From Cyanobacteriota bacterium (GTDB lineage Bacteria; Cyanobacteriota; Cyanobacteriia; Leptolyngbyales; Leptolyngbyaceae): a stretch of 11,592 nt of DNA. The notes beneath the pieces were generated by a model. That model saw only the letters and a list, made by a program, of their open reading frames with translations. It was not told where the DNA came from and searched no databases. Position numbers and translations under genes: made by a program. Within the stretch, counting starts at the first letter, position 1, and every line of letters starts with the position of its first letter. This document shows positions 1-6,381 of the stretch, piece after piece. The stretch spans positions 1 through 11,592 of the forward strand of contig JAIXVO010000463.1 of the NCBI GenBank assembly GCA_027482985.1, read 5' to 3'.

Positions 1-1077
1 CGGGGGCATTCCAATGTGCAGGGCTTCGGGTCGATGGGGGTGACTGTCCGGCTGCGGCAAGAAATTCAACAGGCGTTAGAACAGCTGCTCGATCGCCCCC
101 TCAGTCGGGTGCCCGGTTATGACACTCGCGCCTTGATCGATGCGGCAGATGCGGGACAGATTGACACCTTACTCTGCTTGGGCGGCAATCTCTATGCGGC
201 CAATCCGGATTTGACTCAGGCCAAACGCGCTCTGTCCCAAATCGACACCATTTTCTATTTAGCCACCAAGCCCAACCTCGGTCATTTCCACGGCTTAGCC
301 CGCCAAACCACCATCATCCTGCCCGTCTTCGCCCGCTTTGAAAATCCCCATCAAACCACCGTCGAGTCGGGTAACAACTTTGTGCGGTTGAATGATGCGG
401 GTAACACTCACCTCAAAGGGGCAGACCTGATCTCGGAAGTCGAGTTTTTATCCGAACTGGCTCATCGACTGTTGGGCGATCGCCCTGTCAACTGGCGGCA
501 ATTGCAAGATACGCGGTACGTCCGCCAACTGATCGCCCAAACCATCCCCGGTTACGAAAAAATCAGCGACATTGACGACACCAAAACGGAATTCACGATC
601 GCGGGACGAATTTTCACCGAGCCGAAATTCCCCACCCCCAGTGGCAAAGCACAGATGTTTGTCACCCCCTTACCGCAGCTTCACCTTCCACCCAAGTCGG
701 CATTTGGCCTGCCCGAATCAGCCCCTGGATTAGTGGTGGCACTGGGCACGGGACGCAGTTACTCCCAACACAACACGGTGGTTTATAAGCCCAGCGATCG
801 CTACCGGGGGATGCCGCACCGCAACTGCATTTTGCTGAACGCCACCGATGTTGCCGCCGCCGGACTCCAGCCTCATCAACGCGTGACCGTCCGGGGCGAT
901 GCCGGCCAACTGGAAGACGTGGAAATCATTTGTGGCGCGATTCGTCCCGGTGCTGCCATGATGTTTTACCCAGAAGTGAATGTCATCTTTACCGCCCAAG
1001 TCGATCCGCGATCGGGCACTCCCGCCTACAAACGCGTGCCCGTCGCCGTCTTCGCCCCCCTCCCCCAACCTGCCTAG
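1..1077 (+). CDS. FdhF/YdeP-type molybdopterin oxidoreductase, 3' part (5' end outside window)
   Basis: The frame is open from the first base (reading RGHSNVQGFGSMG) to TAG at 1075-1077. About 358 C-terminal residues of a protein that is usually near 740-770 aa are therefore visible. The RGHSNVQG stretch is typical of the FdhF/YdeP branch of the DMSO-reductase superfamily, and LLCLGGNLYAANPD with LATKPNLGHFHG belongs to the central pterin-binding fold. From about fragment residue 240 (LVVALGTGRSYSQHN) to the end lies the C-terminal molydopterin-dinucleotide-binding barrel, with NATDVAAAGL and a YPEVNVIFTAQVDPRSGTPAYK tail. Family members bind bis-MGD molybdenum and are often called formate dehydrogenase-like, but their substrate is mostly unproven. 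The N-terminal part, where metal and cluster ligands would lie, is not in view, so I do not name a reaction. The gene ends convergently with the peptidase gene to its right. Confidence 0.9.
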   Translation, partial: RGHSNVQGFGSMGVTVRLRQEIQQALEQLLDRPLSRVPGYDTRALIDAADAGQIDTLLCLGGNLYAANPDLTQAKRALSQIDTIFYLATKPNLGHFHGLARQTTIILPVFARFENPHQTTVESGNNFVRLNDAGNTHLKGADLISEVEFLSELAHRLLGDRPVNWRQLQDTRYVRQLIAQTIPGYEKISDIDDTKTEFTIAGRIFTEPKFPTPSGKAQMFVTPLPQLHLPPKSAFGLPESAPGLVVALGTGRSYSQHNTVVYKPSDRYRGMPHRNCILLNATDVAAAGLQPHQRVTVRGDAGQLEDVEIICGAIRPGAAMMFYPEVNVIFTAQVDPRSGTPAYKRVPVAVFAPLPQPA

Positions 1078-1094
1078 AGTGATGGCTTAAACCC

Positions 1095-1172
1095 GTGGGG
1101 TGAGCGTCTCGTCCGCCCAAGCAAGGCCATCTTACCCAGCCCCGACACGGACGGGCAAGATGCCCATCCCAC
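1095..1172. repeat. Imperfect palindromic intergenic element
   Basis: The outer arms 1095-1117 and 1150-1172 are inverted repeats. Arm one begins GTGGGGTGAGCGTCTCG, and the reverse complement of arm two begins GTGGGATGGGCATCTTG. The differences over this core are all transitions. A second inverted pair lies inside: 1125-1137 (GGCCATCTTACCC) against 1153-1165 (GGGCAAGATGCCC), 11 of 13 positions paired. The element fills the gap between two convergent stops. There is no T-run on either strand, so it is not a canonical intrinsic terminator, though a folding transcript could still help end transcription from both sides. From memory, GGGCAAGATGCCCA-type repeats are scattered between genes in filamentous cyanobacteria; that is recall and was not searched. 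Confidence 0.6.
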
Positions 1173-1214
1173 CGGAATTAGAGGGGATTCAGTGGGAGCT
1201 TGCGATGGAGGAGA

Positions 1215-1727
1215 TTAGAGCGTCATGAAGCGGTGCAAAAGGGTGGTGAAATCCTGCACGATCGCCGCTCGATTCTCGGTTGTTAAGACTGGGACATGCA
1301 CAAACACACTTTTGCAATCTGATTCAGATTCACGCAGGTATTTCAACACAGTGTAATAGGTGTGATTGCAGACAAACTTACCCGCATGGTGACTGACACG
1401 TGTCATGGGTAATCCTTTGACTAATTGCCGCACATTCACGGGAGTCGTTAAGATCTCATCGTCATGTTTCCCAGTTGACTCGACCGATAGCCGCGATCGC
1501 CGTTCAGCCATGCCACAACAGACCACTACATCTGGCTGGACTTGGGCGATCGTGGCAATCACCTGCGCGGGAGCTTGTTCAAAATCAACGGGCAACTTTC
1601 TGAGTAAATGCAATGGCTCATCCCACAGGTTGCGCCGCAGGAATGCCGCCAATAAATCATCGGACGCATTCGATTGGTGATGTGATTTCCAGATGTCAAA
1701 AGAGGTCAGCAGGAGTGATTTGGGCAT
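1215..1727 (-). CDS. Peptidase C15 (pyroglutamyl-peptidase I-like), short form
   Basis: The 170-aa protein carries the three catalytic landmarks of peptidase family C15 in order: Glu83 within CGMAERRSRLSVE, Cys120 within SHHAGKFVCNHTYY, and His144 within VFVHVP. Known members remove an N-terminal pyroglutamate from peptides in the cytosol. The start LLLTSFDIWKSHHQSN replaces the usual LLTGFEPFGG loop, and the protein is about 30 residues shorter than the roughly 200-215 aa of characterised enzymes, so substrate choice may differ. I believe other cyanobacterial C15 proteins look similar, but that is from memory. ATG at 1727 is the only sensible start. It lies 19 bp downstream of the Rpn-like gene's stop on the same strand, so co-transcription is likely. 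Family confidence is high; exact activity is inferred. Confidence 0.85.
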   Translation of the reverse strand: MPKSLLLTSFDIWKSHHQSNASDDLLAAFLRRNLWDEPLHLLRKLPVDFEQAPAQVIATIAQVQPDVVVCCGMAERRSRLSVESTGKHDDEILTTPVNVRQLVKGLPMTRVSHHAGKFVCNHTYYTVLKYLRESESDCKSVFVHVPVLTTENRAAIVQDFTTLLHRFMTL

Positions 1728-1746
1728 AATCCCTAGAGTTACTGCA

Positions 1747-2637
1747 TCAGGTTGTGTGCGGTGTCTCTAACCATGCCGTCACCGCAGCCAGTTCAGTCAA
1801 ATCCAACACGGCTTCGCTTAACGCTTCTAACTGCTCGTCTGATAAAGCCTGTACTTGTATGCGCAACGCTTCATCCAGCGGCCCAAACTTGCGAGTTAAC
1901 AGTCGCAGGGCGATCGCAATTGCTTTTTCTCTCCGCCCCTCTTCGCGTCCTTCTTCGCGTCCTTCTTCGCGTCCTTCTTCGCGTCCCGCAGCTTTGGCTT
2001 CTCGCAGAATGCGCGAGTCTTCTAATTGCAGTCCCAACATGGCTTCCACCTCTTCTCGGCTGAAACTTGTGAACTTATAAACCGCGATGGTTGTAATTAT
2101 CTCTATTATCACCTCTCTGGTTAGCGCCGCCGTTGCTTGGGCTTGGGTTAAGAGTGCTCTTGCTTGCTCGACAGCGGTCGTCTCTGGCGCGATCGTCAAT
2201 TGCATTAAGCGAATCCCAATGGGTTGTGCTTCGGTCTGGGGTAACTCATCGAGATAGATGCGCTGCATCTGATCCCCATTAAGCAGCGAACGATGCACCG
2301 TTTGATTTTCGGGTTCTAAGTTGCGAGAAGGAAAAATAATGACTCCGTACCAGTCGTCATAACGGGTGCGATTGCGGTAGAGGTACAACATCGACTCAGC
2401 GATAAAGCGATGGTACAAGTCCTCATCCTTCTGAAACTGCACTTCGGCAAAAAAGATCGTTTGGGGGGTCGCATCGTCTGGCGGCAAAAATACCCCATCA
2501 ATCCGAAAGTTCGGTTCCTTGACCTCGACTGATTCGAAGCGATAACGATTTGCGGTCACTGGAGGTTGTGCCACAAACTCAAACAGCAACTCTGGAAACC
2601 GTTGAAAAATCTGGTAAAAGATGACATCTCGCTTCAC
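1747..2637 (-). CDS. Rpn/DUF2887-type PD-(D/E)XK nuclease-like protein with C-terminal DUF4351
   Basis: The 296-aa product begins MKRDVIFYQIFQRFPELLFEF, the standard opening of the cyanobacterial DUF2887 group of Rpn (recombination-promoting nuclease / putative transposase) proteins. A PD-(D/E)XK-like core is visible: Asp47 in FRIDGVF, then Glu65-Val-Gln67 in FFAEVQFQK, followed by the helix YHRFIAESMLYLY. Residues about 160-215 are helical. Residues 218-235 are a GREE repeat linker encoded by 12-bp DNA repeats. Residues about 238-290 (LRLLTRKFG to LDLTELAAVTAWL) match DUF4351. Both catalytic acids are present, so the protein could be an active endonuclease. E. coli Rpn proteins are reported DNA endonucleases, but the role of the cyanobacterial copies is unknown. 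The start is GTG at 2637. No terminal repeats or insertion-sequence ends flank it. Confidence 0.9.
   Translation of the reverse strand: MKRDVIFYQIFQRFPELLFEFVAQPPVTANRYRFESVEVKEPNFRIDGVFLPPDDATPQTIFFAEVQFQKDEDLYHRFIAESMLYLYRNRTRYDDWYGVIIFPSRNLEPENQTVHRSLLNGDQMQRIYLDELPQTEAQPIGIRLMQLTIAPETTAVEQARALLTQAQATAALTREVIIEIITTIAVYKFTSFSREEVEAMLGLQLEDSRILREAKAAGREEGREEGREEGREEGRREKAIAIALRLLTRKFGPLDEALRIQVQALSDEQLEALSEAVLDLTELAAVTAWLETPHTT
1941..1986 (-). repeat. 12-bp tandem repeat within the Rpn-like gene (GREE linker)
   Basis: The unit CTTCGCGTCCTT on the plus strand occurs three times exactly, at 1941, 1953 and 1965. A fourth copy from 1977 matches for 10 bases, and a degenerate copy precedes the array at 1931-1940. 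Read on the coding strand, each unit encodes Gly-Arg-Glu-Glu. The unit length is a multiple of three, so gain or loss of copies would change linker length without shifting the frame. Confidence 0.9.
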
Positions 2638-2644
2638 CTCACCA

Positions 2645-2648
2645 CCTC
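2645..2648 (-). promoter_or_regulatory. Ribosome binding site supporting GTG start of the Rpn-like gene
   Basis: On the coding strand GAGG lies 7 nt before the GTG at 2637. The GTG directly opens the family-typical MKRDVIFYQIF sequence, so it is the likely true start. Confidence 0.6.
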
Positions 2649-2677
2649 ATCGGCGAAGTGACCAATCTCGGCTGAGG

Positions 2678-2747
2678 GCGATCGCACCACTTGATCCCTC
2701 ACCTGAGTCATCACACCGACTGCCGCACCGGGACGTGGTGCGATCGC
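2678..2747. repeat. 13-bp inverted repeat built on HIP1 sites at the hisF 3' end
   Basis: GCGATCGCACCAC at 2678-2690 is perfectly inverted as GTGGTGCGATCGC at 2735-2747, with a 44-base spacer. The right arm lies in the last codons of hisF and the left arm in the hisF-rpn gap. Each arm contains one HIP1 octamer, which is itself a palindrome, so only ACCAC/GTGGT adds real evidence of symmetry. A hairpin could form in the hisF mRNA just around its stop, perhaps protecting the 3' end or reducing read-through; this is inferred. Confidence 0.5.
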
Positions 2748-3484
2748 AAGTGGTCTTTAATCTGCGCGACGGTCAATTGCCCATAGTGCAACAACGATGC
2801 CAGTAATGCTGCCTCCGCTCGACCCTCGGTTAACGCTTCATAAATATGCTCACAATTGCCTGCCCCACCGGAGGCAATCACCGGAATTTCTACCCGCTCA
2901 GCGATCGCTCGTGTCAGCTCCAGGTCATATCCCGCCTGGGTGCCGTCCGCATCCATACTGGTGATGAGTAACTCGCCTGCCCCCCGCTGGGTAACTGCTT
3001 CCGCCCAGGCGATCGCATCCAGTCCCGTGTTCTCCCGCCCCCCCCGGACATACACATCCCAACCGGGGTTAGTCGGATCAGGCCGTCGGCGCGCATCGAT
3101 CGCCACCACAATACATTGATTCCCAAAGCGATCGCTGGCGCGGTTGATGAAATCGGGGTTACGCACTGCCGCCGAATTAATGCTGACCTTATCGGCACCC
3201 GCTCGCAGCAATTGTTTGATTGTGTCTAACTCGGTAATGCCGCCCCCCACTGTCAGCGGAATGAACACCTGTTCTGCCGTGCGGTAGACCACATCGAAAA
3301 TAATGCCTCGGTCTTCGTGGGTGGCGGTAATGTCCAGAAACACCAGCTCATCGGCACCCGCATCGTTGTAGACCTGCGCCAGTTCCACCGGATCGCCCGC
3401 ATCGCGCAAATCGACAAAATTCACGCCTTTCACCACCCGTCCCGCTTTCACATCCAGACAGGGTAGAATTCGTTTTGCCAGCAT
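2711..3484 (-). CDS. hisF: Imidazole glycerol phosphate synthase, cyclase subunit HisF
   Basis: The 257-aa protein is a complete HisF. It is the (beta-alpha)8 barrel that uses ammonia from HisH and the intermediate PRFAR to make imidazole glycerol phosphate and AICAR in histidine biosynthesis, in the cytosol. The catalytic aspartates sit at their standard numbers: Asp11 in [12 protein letters not shown] and Asp130 in [10 protein letters not shown]. Phosphate-binding segments are also present, including TVGGGI near residue 78-83, [10 protein letters not shown] and VIASGGAG. Length matches the usual 250-260 aa. I place the start at 3484 and not at the upstream in-frame ATG at 3505, because the protein then begins exactly like other HisF proteins and a GGGAG lies 8 nt upstream. 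hisH and other his genes are not next to it, as is common in cyanobacteria. It is the first gene of a leftward cluster, divergent from petP. Confidence 0.98.
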   Translation of the reverse strand: MLAKRILPCLDVKAGRVVKGVNFVDLRDAGDPVELAQVYNDAGADELVFLDITATHEDRGIIFDVVYRTAEQVFIPLTVGGGITELDTIKQLLRAGADKVSINSAAVRNPDFINRASDRFGNQCIVVAIDARRRPDPTNPGWDVYVRGGRENTGLDAIAWAEAVTQRGAGELLITSMDADGTQAGYDLELTRAIAERVEIPVIASGGAGNCEHIYEALTEGRAEAALLASLLHYGQLTVAQIKDHLRSHHVPVRQSV

Positions 3485-3492
3485 GGTTTGTG

Positions 3493-3497
3493 CTCCC
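3493..3497 (-). promoter_or_regulatory. Shine-Dalgarno site of hisF
   Basis: The coding strand reads GGGAG, 8 nt before the ATG at 3484. It favours this start over the in-frame ATG 21 bases upstream, which lacks a comparable site. Confidence 0.65.
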
Positions 3498-3644
3498 GAT
3501 CGCATTCACCCTTTGAATTTTAGTGGGCTAGGGGGCGAGAACGTGTGATTGGGTCGAGTTCTGAAAAAAAGTCGGGGATCTTTGGCGATGAAGTTTTGTA
3601 TCGGGTACAGGACGCTGATAAACTGATCCTTGGTTTTATTGATT

Positions 3645-3649
3645 GGGAG
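3645..3649 (+). promoter_or_regulatory. Shine-Dalgarno site of the PetP-like gene
   Basis: GGGAG lies 5 nt before the ATG at 3655. It selects that ATG over the in-frame TTG at 3643, which overlaps the site itself. The 170-bp divergent spacer with hisF must hold both promoters. I see only weak -10-like candidates there (for example GATAAA near 3617) and do not call them. Confidence 0.65.
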
Positions 3650-3654
3650 TCGAG

Positions 3655-3846
3655 ATGGAAGTCGGTCAGAAGGTTCAGGTTCGGCGGTTACGCGATCGCG
3701 TCTCCAATGAAATTGTGCAAAGATTAGGACAAACTGGCACCATCCGGAATTTTAAGATCACGGATGGTAATGGTGTCGGTGTATTGATTCAATTTGATGA
3801 TCGGTTTGCTACTTGGTTTTTTGAAGACGAAGTAGAAGCGGTTTGA
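3655..3846 (+). CDS. petP: PetP-like cytochrome b6f complex subunit (DUF2862)
   Basis: The small protein of 63 aa starts MEVGQKVQVRRLRDRVS and ends FDDRFATWFFEDEVEAV. This is the DUF2862 pattern found in cyanobacteria: a short SH3-like beta barrel with a conserved GTIRNFKITDGNGVGVLIQFDD core. Members of this family were identified as PetP, a peripheral cytosolic-side subunit of the cytochrome b6f complex that influences electron transport, in Synechocystis and Thermosynechococcus. No signal peptide or membrane segment is visible, in keeping with a peripheral protein. The ATG at 3655 has a good GGGAG 5 nt upstream. It is divergent from hisF and lies 182 bp ahead of the Get3-like ATPase on the same strand. 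The family match is strong; the equation with PetP follows from established family knowledge recalled here. Confidence 0.85.
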   Translation: MEVGQKVQVRRLRDRVSNEIVQRLGQTGTIRNFKITDGNGVGVLIQFDDRFATWFFEDEVEAV

Positions 3847-3934
3847 GCACCCCCCTTGCCGCATGAGCCGCAGCAGTTGAGGCGGGTTGGGAGTCAGGTT
3901 CTGAGCAGAGAGAACGTTCTTACAACAAGTCGCG

Positions 3935-3969
3935 GTTGAGGTGCACCTGTCAGCAGGTGGATGTGCAAC
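3935..3969 (+). promoter_or_regulatory. Hairpin in the leader of the Get3-like gene
   Basis: A perfect 6-bp stem with a 4-base loop (CACCTG TCAG CAGGTG, 3944-3959) is enclosed by GTTG/CAAC at 3935-3938 and 3966-3969, with an internal loop between. Just upstream, AGAACGTTCT at 3911-3920 is a perfect 10-bp palindrome. Both lie in the 182-bp gap between petP and the ATPase. There is no T-run after the hairpin, so a terminator is doubtful. It could be a leader structure or a protein-binding site. Confidence 0.35.
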
Positions 3970-4028
3970 TGAGGCCGATGGGCGATCTAATGTAAAGATA
4001 GGTATGCGGTAGCTGGGAGACCTGATTA

Positions 4029-5126
4029 ATGGCTCGAATCATCACGTTTTTAGGGAAAGGTGGCGTTGGTTGTACCACGATCGCAATCGGGGCAGCCAAG
4101 CGGTTAGCCAGTCAGGGGCAGCGGGTGCTGTTCGCGACCCAAGCACCGGGGCCCGCAGTCGGCTTATTGCTGGGAGCGACTTTAACCGCCGAACCCACGG
4201 CTTACGCGCCCGATTTGGAGGTCGTGCAACTGCAAGCCGCAGCCCTGCTGGAACAAAGCTGGGAAGAAATTAAGCAGATGGAAGCGCAATATCTGCGCAC
4301 GCCCTTCTTCAAAGAAGTGTATGGGCAGGAGTTGGGCGTATTACCCGGCATGGATACGGCACTGATGTTGAATGCGCTGAAGAATTATGATGCCAGCGAT
4401 CGCTACGACGTGATTGTGTATGACGGGCCAGGTGACCAAACCACCCTGCGGATGTTGGGGATGCCGGATGTGCTGAGCTGGTATATCCGTCGCTTCCGGC
4501 AGGTGTTCGTCAATTCTGATCTGGGGCGAACCGTGATGCCCTTACTCCAACCGATCGCGATGGCAGTGTTGAATGTGGGCTGGACAGACGACATTTTTGA
4601 TCAACCCGCAACCAAGCAAGTCAACAATTTGCTGGAACAAGGCAAAGCTGCTGTGGCTGACCCCAATCGAGTTGCCGCTTATTTGGTGACGACCGCCGAT
4701 GCTGCCGCGATCGCGACGGCTCAATACCTCTGGGGCGCGGCGCAACAAGCCGGAGTGACTGTGGGTGGCGTGATTCTGAATCAAACTGCCGATGCGAGCG
4801 TCGTGACGGATCAATTTACGCCGCTGCCGCTGACCGTCGTGCCGCCGCAACCCGTGAATGATTGGCAACCGCTGGTAGACGCTTTACCCAACTTTGATCA
4901 GGCTGACCAGATGCCGCGCCCGATCGCTGTGAACGTCGCGGAACGGAAAGTGAGTTTGTATCTGCCGGGGTTCGATCGCAAGCAAGTGAAACTCACCCAA
5001 TATGGTCCCGAATTGACGATTGAAGCGGGTGACCAACGGCGCAACGTGTTTTTGCCACCAGAACTACAGGGCAAATCCGTGACGGGTGCTAAATTTCAGG
5101 ATGGTTTTTTGATCGTGTCCTTCTAA
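4029..5126 (+). CDS. Get3d/NosAFP-like ArsA-fold ATPase with C-terminal alpha-crystallin domain
   Basis: The 365-aa protein has an ArsA/Get3 deviant P-loop NTPase domain (about residues 1-290) followed by an HSP20/alpha-crystallin-like beta domain (about 297-365, RPIAVNVAERKVSLYLPGF to FQDGFLIVSF). This domain order marks the photosynthesis-linked Get3 group of cyanobacteria and plastids, thought to handle tail-anchored or other membrane proteins. The signature lysine is present (Lys10 in FLGKGG), and switch II reads YDGPGDQTTLR (132-141). The P-loop lysine position is Cys15 (GKGGVGCTT). The switch I DPAH-like motif reads A39-P-G-P, without the catalytic Asp. Cys15 is the only cysteine, so the CxxC zinc site of fungal Get3 is absent. 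The ATG at 4029 has GGGAG 9 nt upstream. ATP hydrolysis is uncertain. chlG follows 113 bp downstream. Confidence 0.9.
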   Translation: MARIITFLGKGGVGCTTIAIGAAKRLASQGQRVLFATQAPGPAVGLLLGATLTAEPTAYAPDLEVVQLQAAALLEQSWEEIKQMEAQYLRTPFFKEVYGQELGVLPGMDTALMLNALKNYDASDRYDVIVYDGPGDQTTLRMLGMPDVLSWYIRRFRQVFVNSDLGRTVMPLLQPIAMAVLNVGWTDDIFDQPATKQVNNLLEQGKAAVADPNRVAAYLVTTADAAAIATAQYLWGAAQQAGVTVGGVILNQTADASVVTDQFTPLPLTVVPPQPVNDWQPLVDALPNFDQADQMPRPIAVNVAERKVSLYLPGFDRKQVKLTQYGPELTIEAGDQRRNVFLPPELQGKSVTGAKFQDGFLIVSF

Positions 5127-5163
5127 GCGGGGCGATCGCGCTCATTGGGTGATCTCATTCTGA

Positions 5164-5239
5164 CGATTTGATTTTGGCGATTTGATTTGCGCGATCGTAC
5201 CGATTCCCTTCCTTGCCCTTCTCTCCTAACCCTCGTCCT
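5164..5239 (+). promoter_or_regulatory. chlG leader with direct repeat and pyrimidine-rich stretch
   Basis: CGATTTGATTT occurs at 5164-5174 and again at 5178-5188, a 14-base period. The bases 5207-5239 immediately before the chlG ATG are almost all C and T. Consequently chlG has no Shine-Dalgarno sequence, so its initiation must rely on an unstructured leader or a non-SD route, which is common in cyanobacteria. Whether the repeat is an operator or chance cannot be judged here. Confidence 0.35.
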
Positions 5240-6268
5240 ATGTCTGATCTGACTCCTCCCCCCAATCCCATTGATGCCGCCCCCGTGACTCCAGACGACA
5301 GTGCTACCTCCAGCGATCGCACTGCCAAAACTCGGCAATTGTTGGGGATGAAAGGGGCGCAATCTGGCGAAACCTCCATCTGGAAAATTCGCCTCCAACT
5401 GATGAAGCCAATCACCTGGATTCCCCTGATTTGGGGTGTGGTCTGTGGTGCGGCTTCTTCCGGGAATTACACTTGGTCGTTGGAAAATGTGCTGATTGCC
5501 GCCGCCTGCATGTTGATGTCGGGTCCTTTACTCACGGGTTACACCCAAACCATCAACGACTTCTACGATCGCGAAATCGACGCGATCAACGAACCCTACC
5601 GCCCGATTCCCTCCGGGGCGATCTCGCTGCCTCAGGTGATCACTCAAATCATCGTCCTGTTGCTGGGCGGTATTGGGGTCGCCTATGCCCTCGATACCTG
5701 GGCAGGGCATGAGTTCCCGACGATTACCGTGTTGGCGATCGGCGGTTCCTTCCTCTCTTATATTTATTCTGCACCACCATTAAAGCTGAAACAGAATGGC
5801 TGGCTGGGTAACTATGCCCTGGGTGCCAGCTATATTGCTTTACCCTGGTGGGCGGGACAGGCGTTGTTTGGTGAGTTGACCCCCACGATCATGGTGTTGA
5901 CCCTGTTCTACAGTCTGGCGGGATTGGGCATCGCCATTGTGAATGACTTCAAAAGTGTGGAGGGCGATCGCCAATTGGGCTTAAAGTCGCTCCCCGTCAT
6001 GTTTGGCATCACGACCGCCGCCTGGATTTGCGTCCTGATGATCGACGTATTCCAGACGGGAATCGCGGCTTACTTGATCCACATACACCAAAACCTGTAT
6101 GCTACCCTACTAATCCTGTTAATAATTCCTCAAATTATGTTTCAGGATATGTACTTTCTTCGCAATCCTCTGGAGAACGACGTGAAGTACCAGGCGAGTG
6201 CCCAGCCTTTTTTGGTGCTTGGAATGTTGGTGGCTGCCCTTGCCCTCGGACATTCGTCTCTGAGCTAG
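5240..6268 (+). CDS. chlG: Chlorophyll synthase ChlG
   Basis: The 342-aa protein is an integral thylakoid-membrane prenyltransferase of the UbiA family. It joins phytyl or geranylgeranyl diphosphate to chlorophyllide a, the final step of chlorophyll a synthesis. The first Mg-diphosphate motif is NDFYDREID (106-114), followed by the ChlG-typical INEPYRPIPSGAIS. The second is NDFKSVEGDRQLGLKSLP (235-252). Several hydrophobic segments, about residues 58-76, 83-102, 133-152, 162-178, 192-210, 217-234, 256-281 and 285-302, fit the usual eight or nine helices. The first 40 residues are Pro/Ser/Thr-rich, soluble and poorly conserved. I use ATG at 5240; an in-frame TTG 27 bases upstream is less likely. 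It lies between the Get3-like ATPase and the penicillin-binding protein, all rightward. In other cyanobacteria ChlG interacts with insertion factors, which makes the ATPase neighbour notable. Confidence 0.97.
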   Translation: MSDLTPPPNPIDAAPVTPDDSATSSDRTAKTRQLLGMKGAQSGETSIWKIRLQLMKPITWIPLIWGVVCGAASSGNYTWSLENVLIAAACMLMSGPLLTGYTQTINDFYDREIDAINEPYRPIPSGAISLPQVITQIIVLLLGGIGVAYALDTWAGHEFPTITVLAIGGSFLSYIYSAPPLKLKQNGWLGNYALGASYIALPWWAGQALFGELTPTIMVLTLFYSLAGLGIAIVNDFKSVEGDRQLGLKSLPVMFGITTAAWICVLMIDVFQTGIAAYLIHIHQNLYATLLILLIIPQIMFQDMYFLRNPLENDVKYQASAQPFLVLGMLVAALALGHSSLS

Positions 6269-6381
6269 GCACTGTGAACCCGATGCTCGTTACCCCGCTT
6301 GGGTCGGCAAGTTCTTCCGGGTTGACCTAGAATTCCAAGGGATAGCGCCGTTTGGTGGTGAGGTTTGTAGTGGATAATTTC

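Noticed and set aside
1752..2080. Rightward open frames of 103-108 aa over the Rpn-like gene
   Set aside because: Ser/Arg- or Leu-repeat translations of the 12-bp array in the wrong strand; the leftward frame carries clear family motifs.
1747..2637. Rpn/DUF2887 gene as part of a transposon or defence island
   Set aside because: No inverted terminal repeats, target duplications, partner transposase or neighbouring defence genes are visible; the surroundings are housekeeping genes.
3545..3727. 60-aa rightward frame ahead of and overlapping petP
   Set aside because: It runs into the petP coding region in another frame, shows no recognisable features, and the GGGAG before 3655 serves petP.
6316..6346. 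Promoter with TTGACC -35 ahead of the PBP gene
   Set aside because: The only -10-like sequence (GATAGC at 6341) is 13 bases away, too short for a sigma-70-type promoter.
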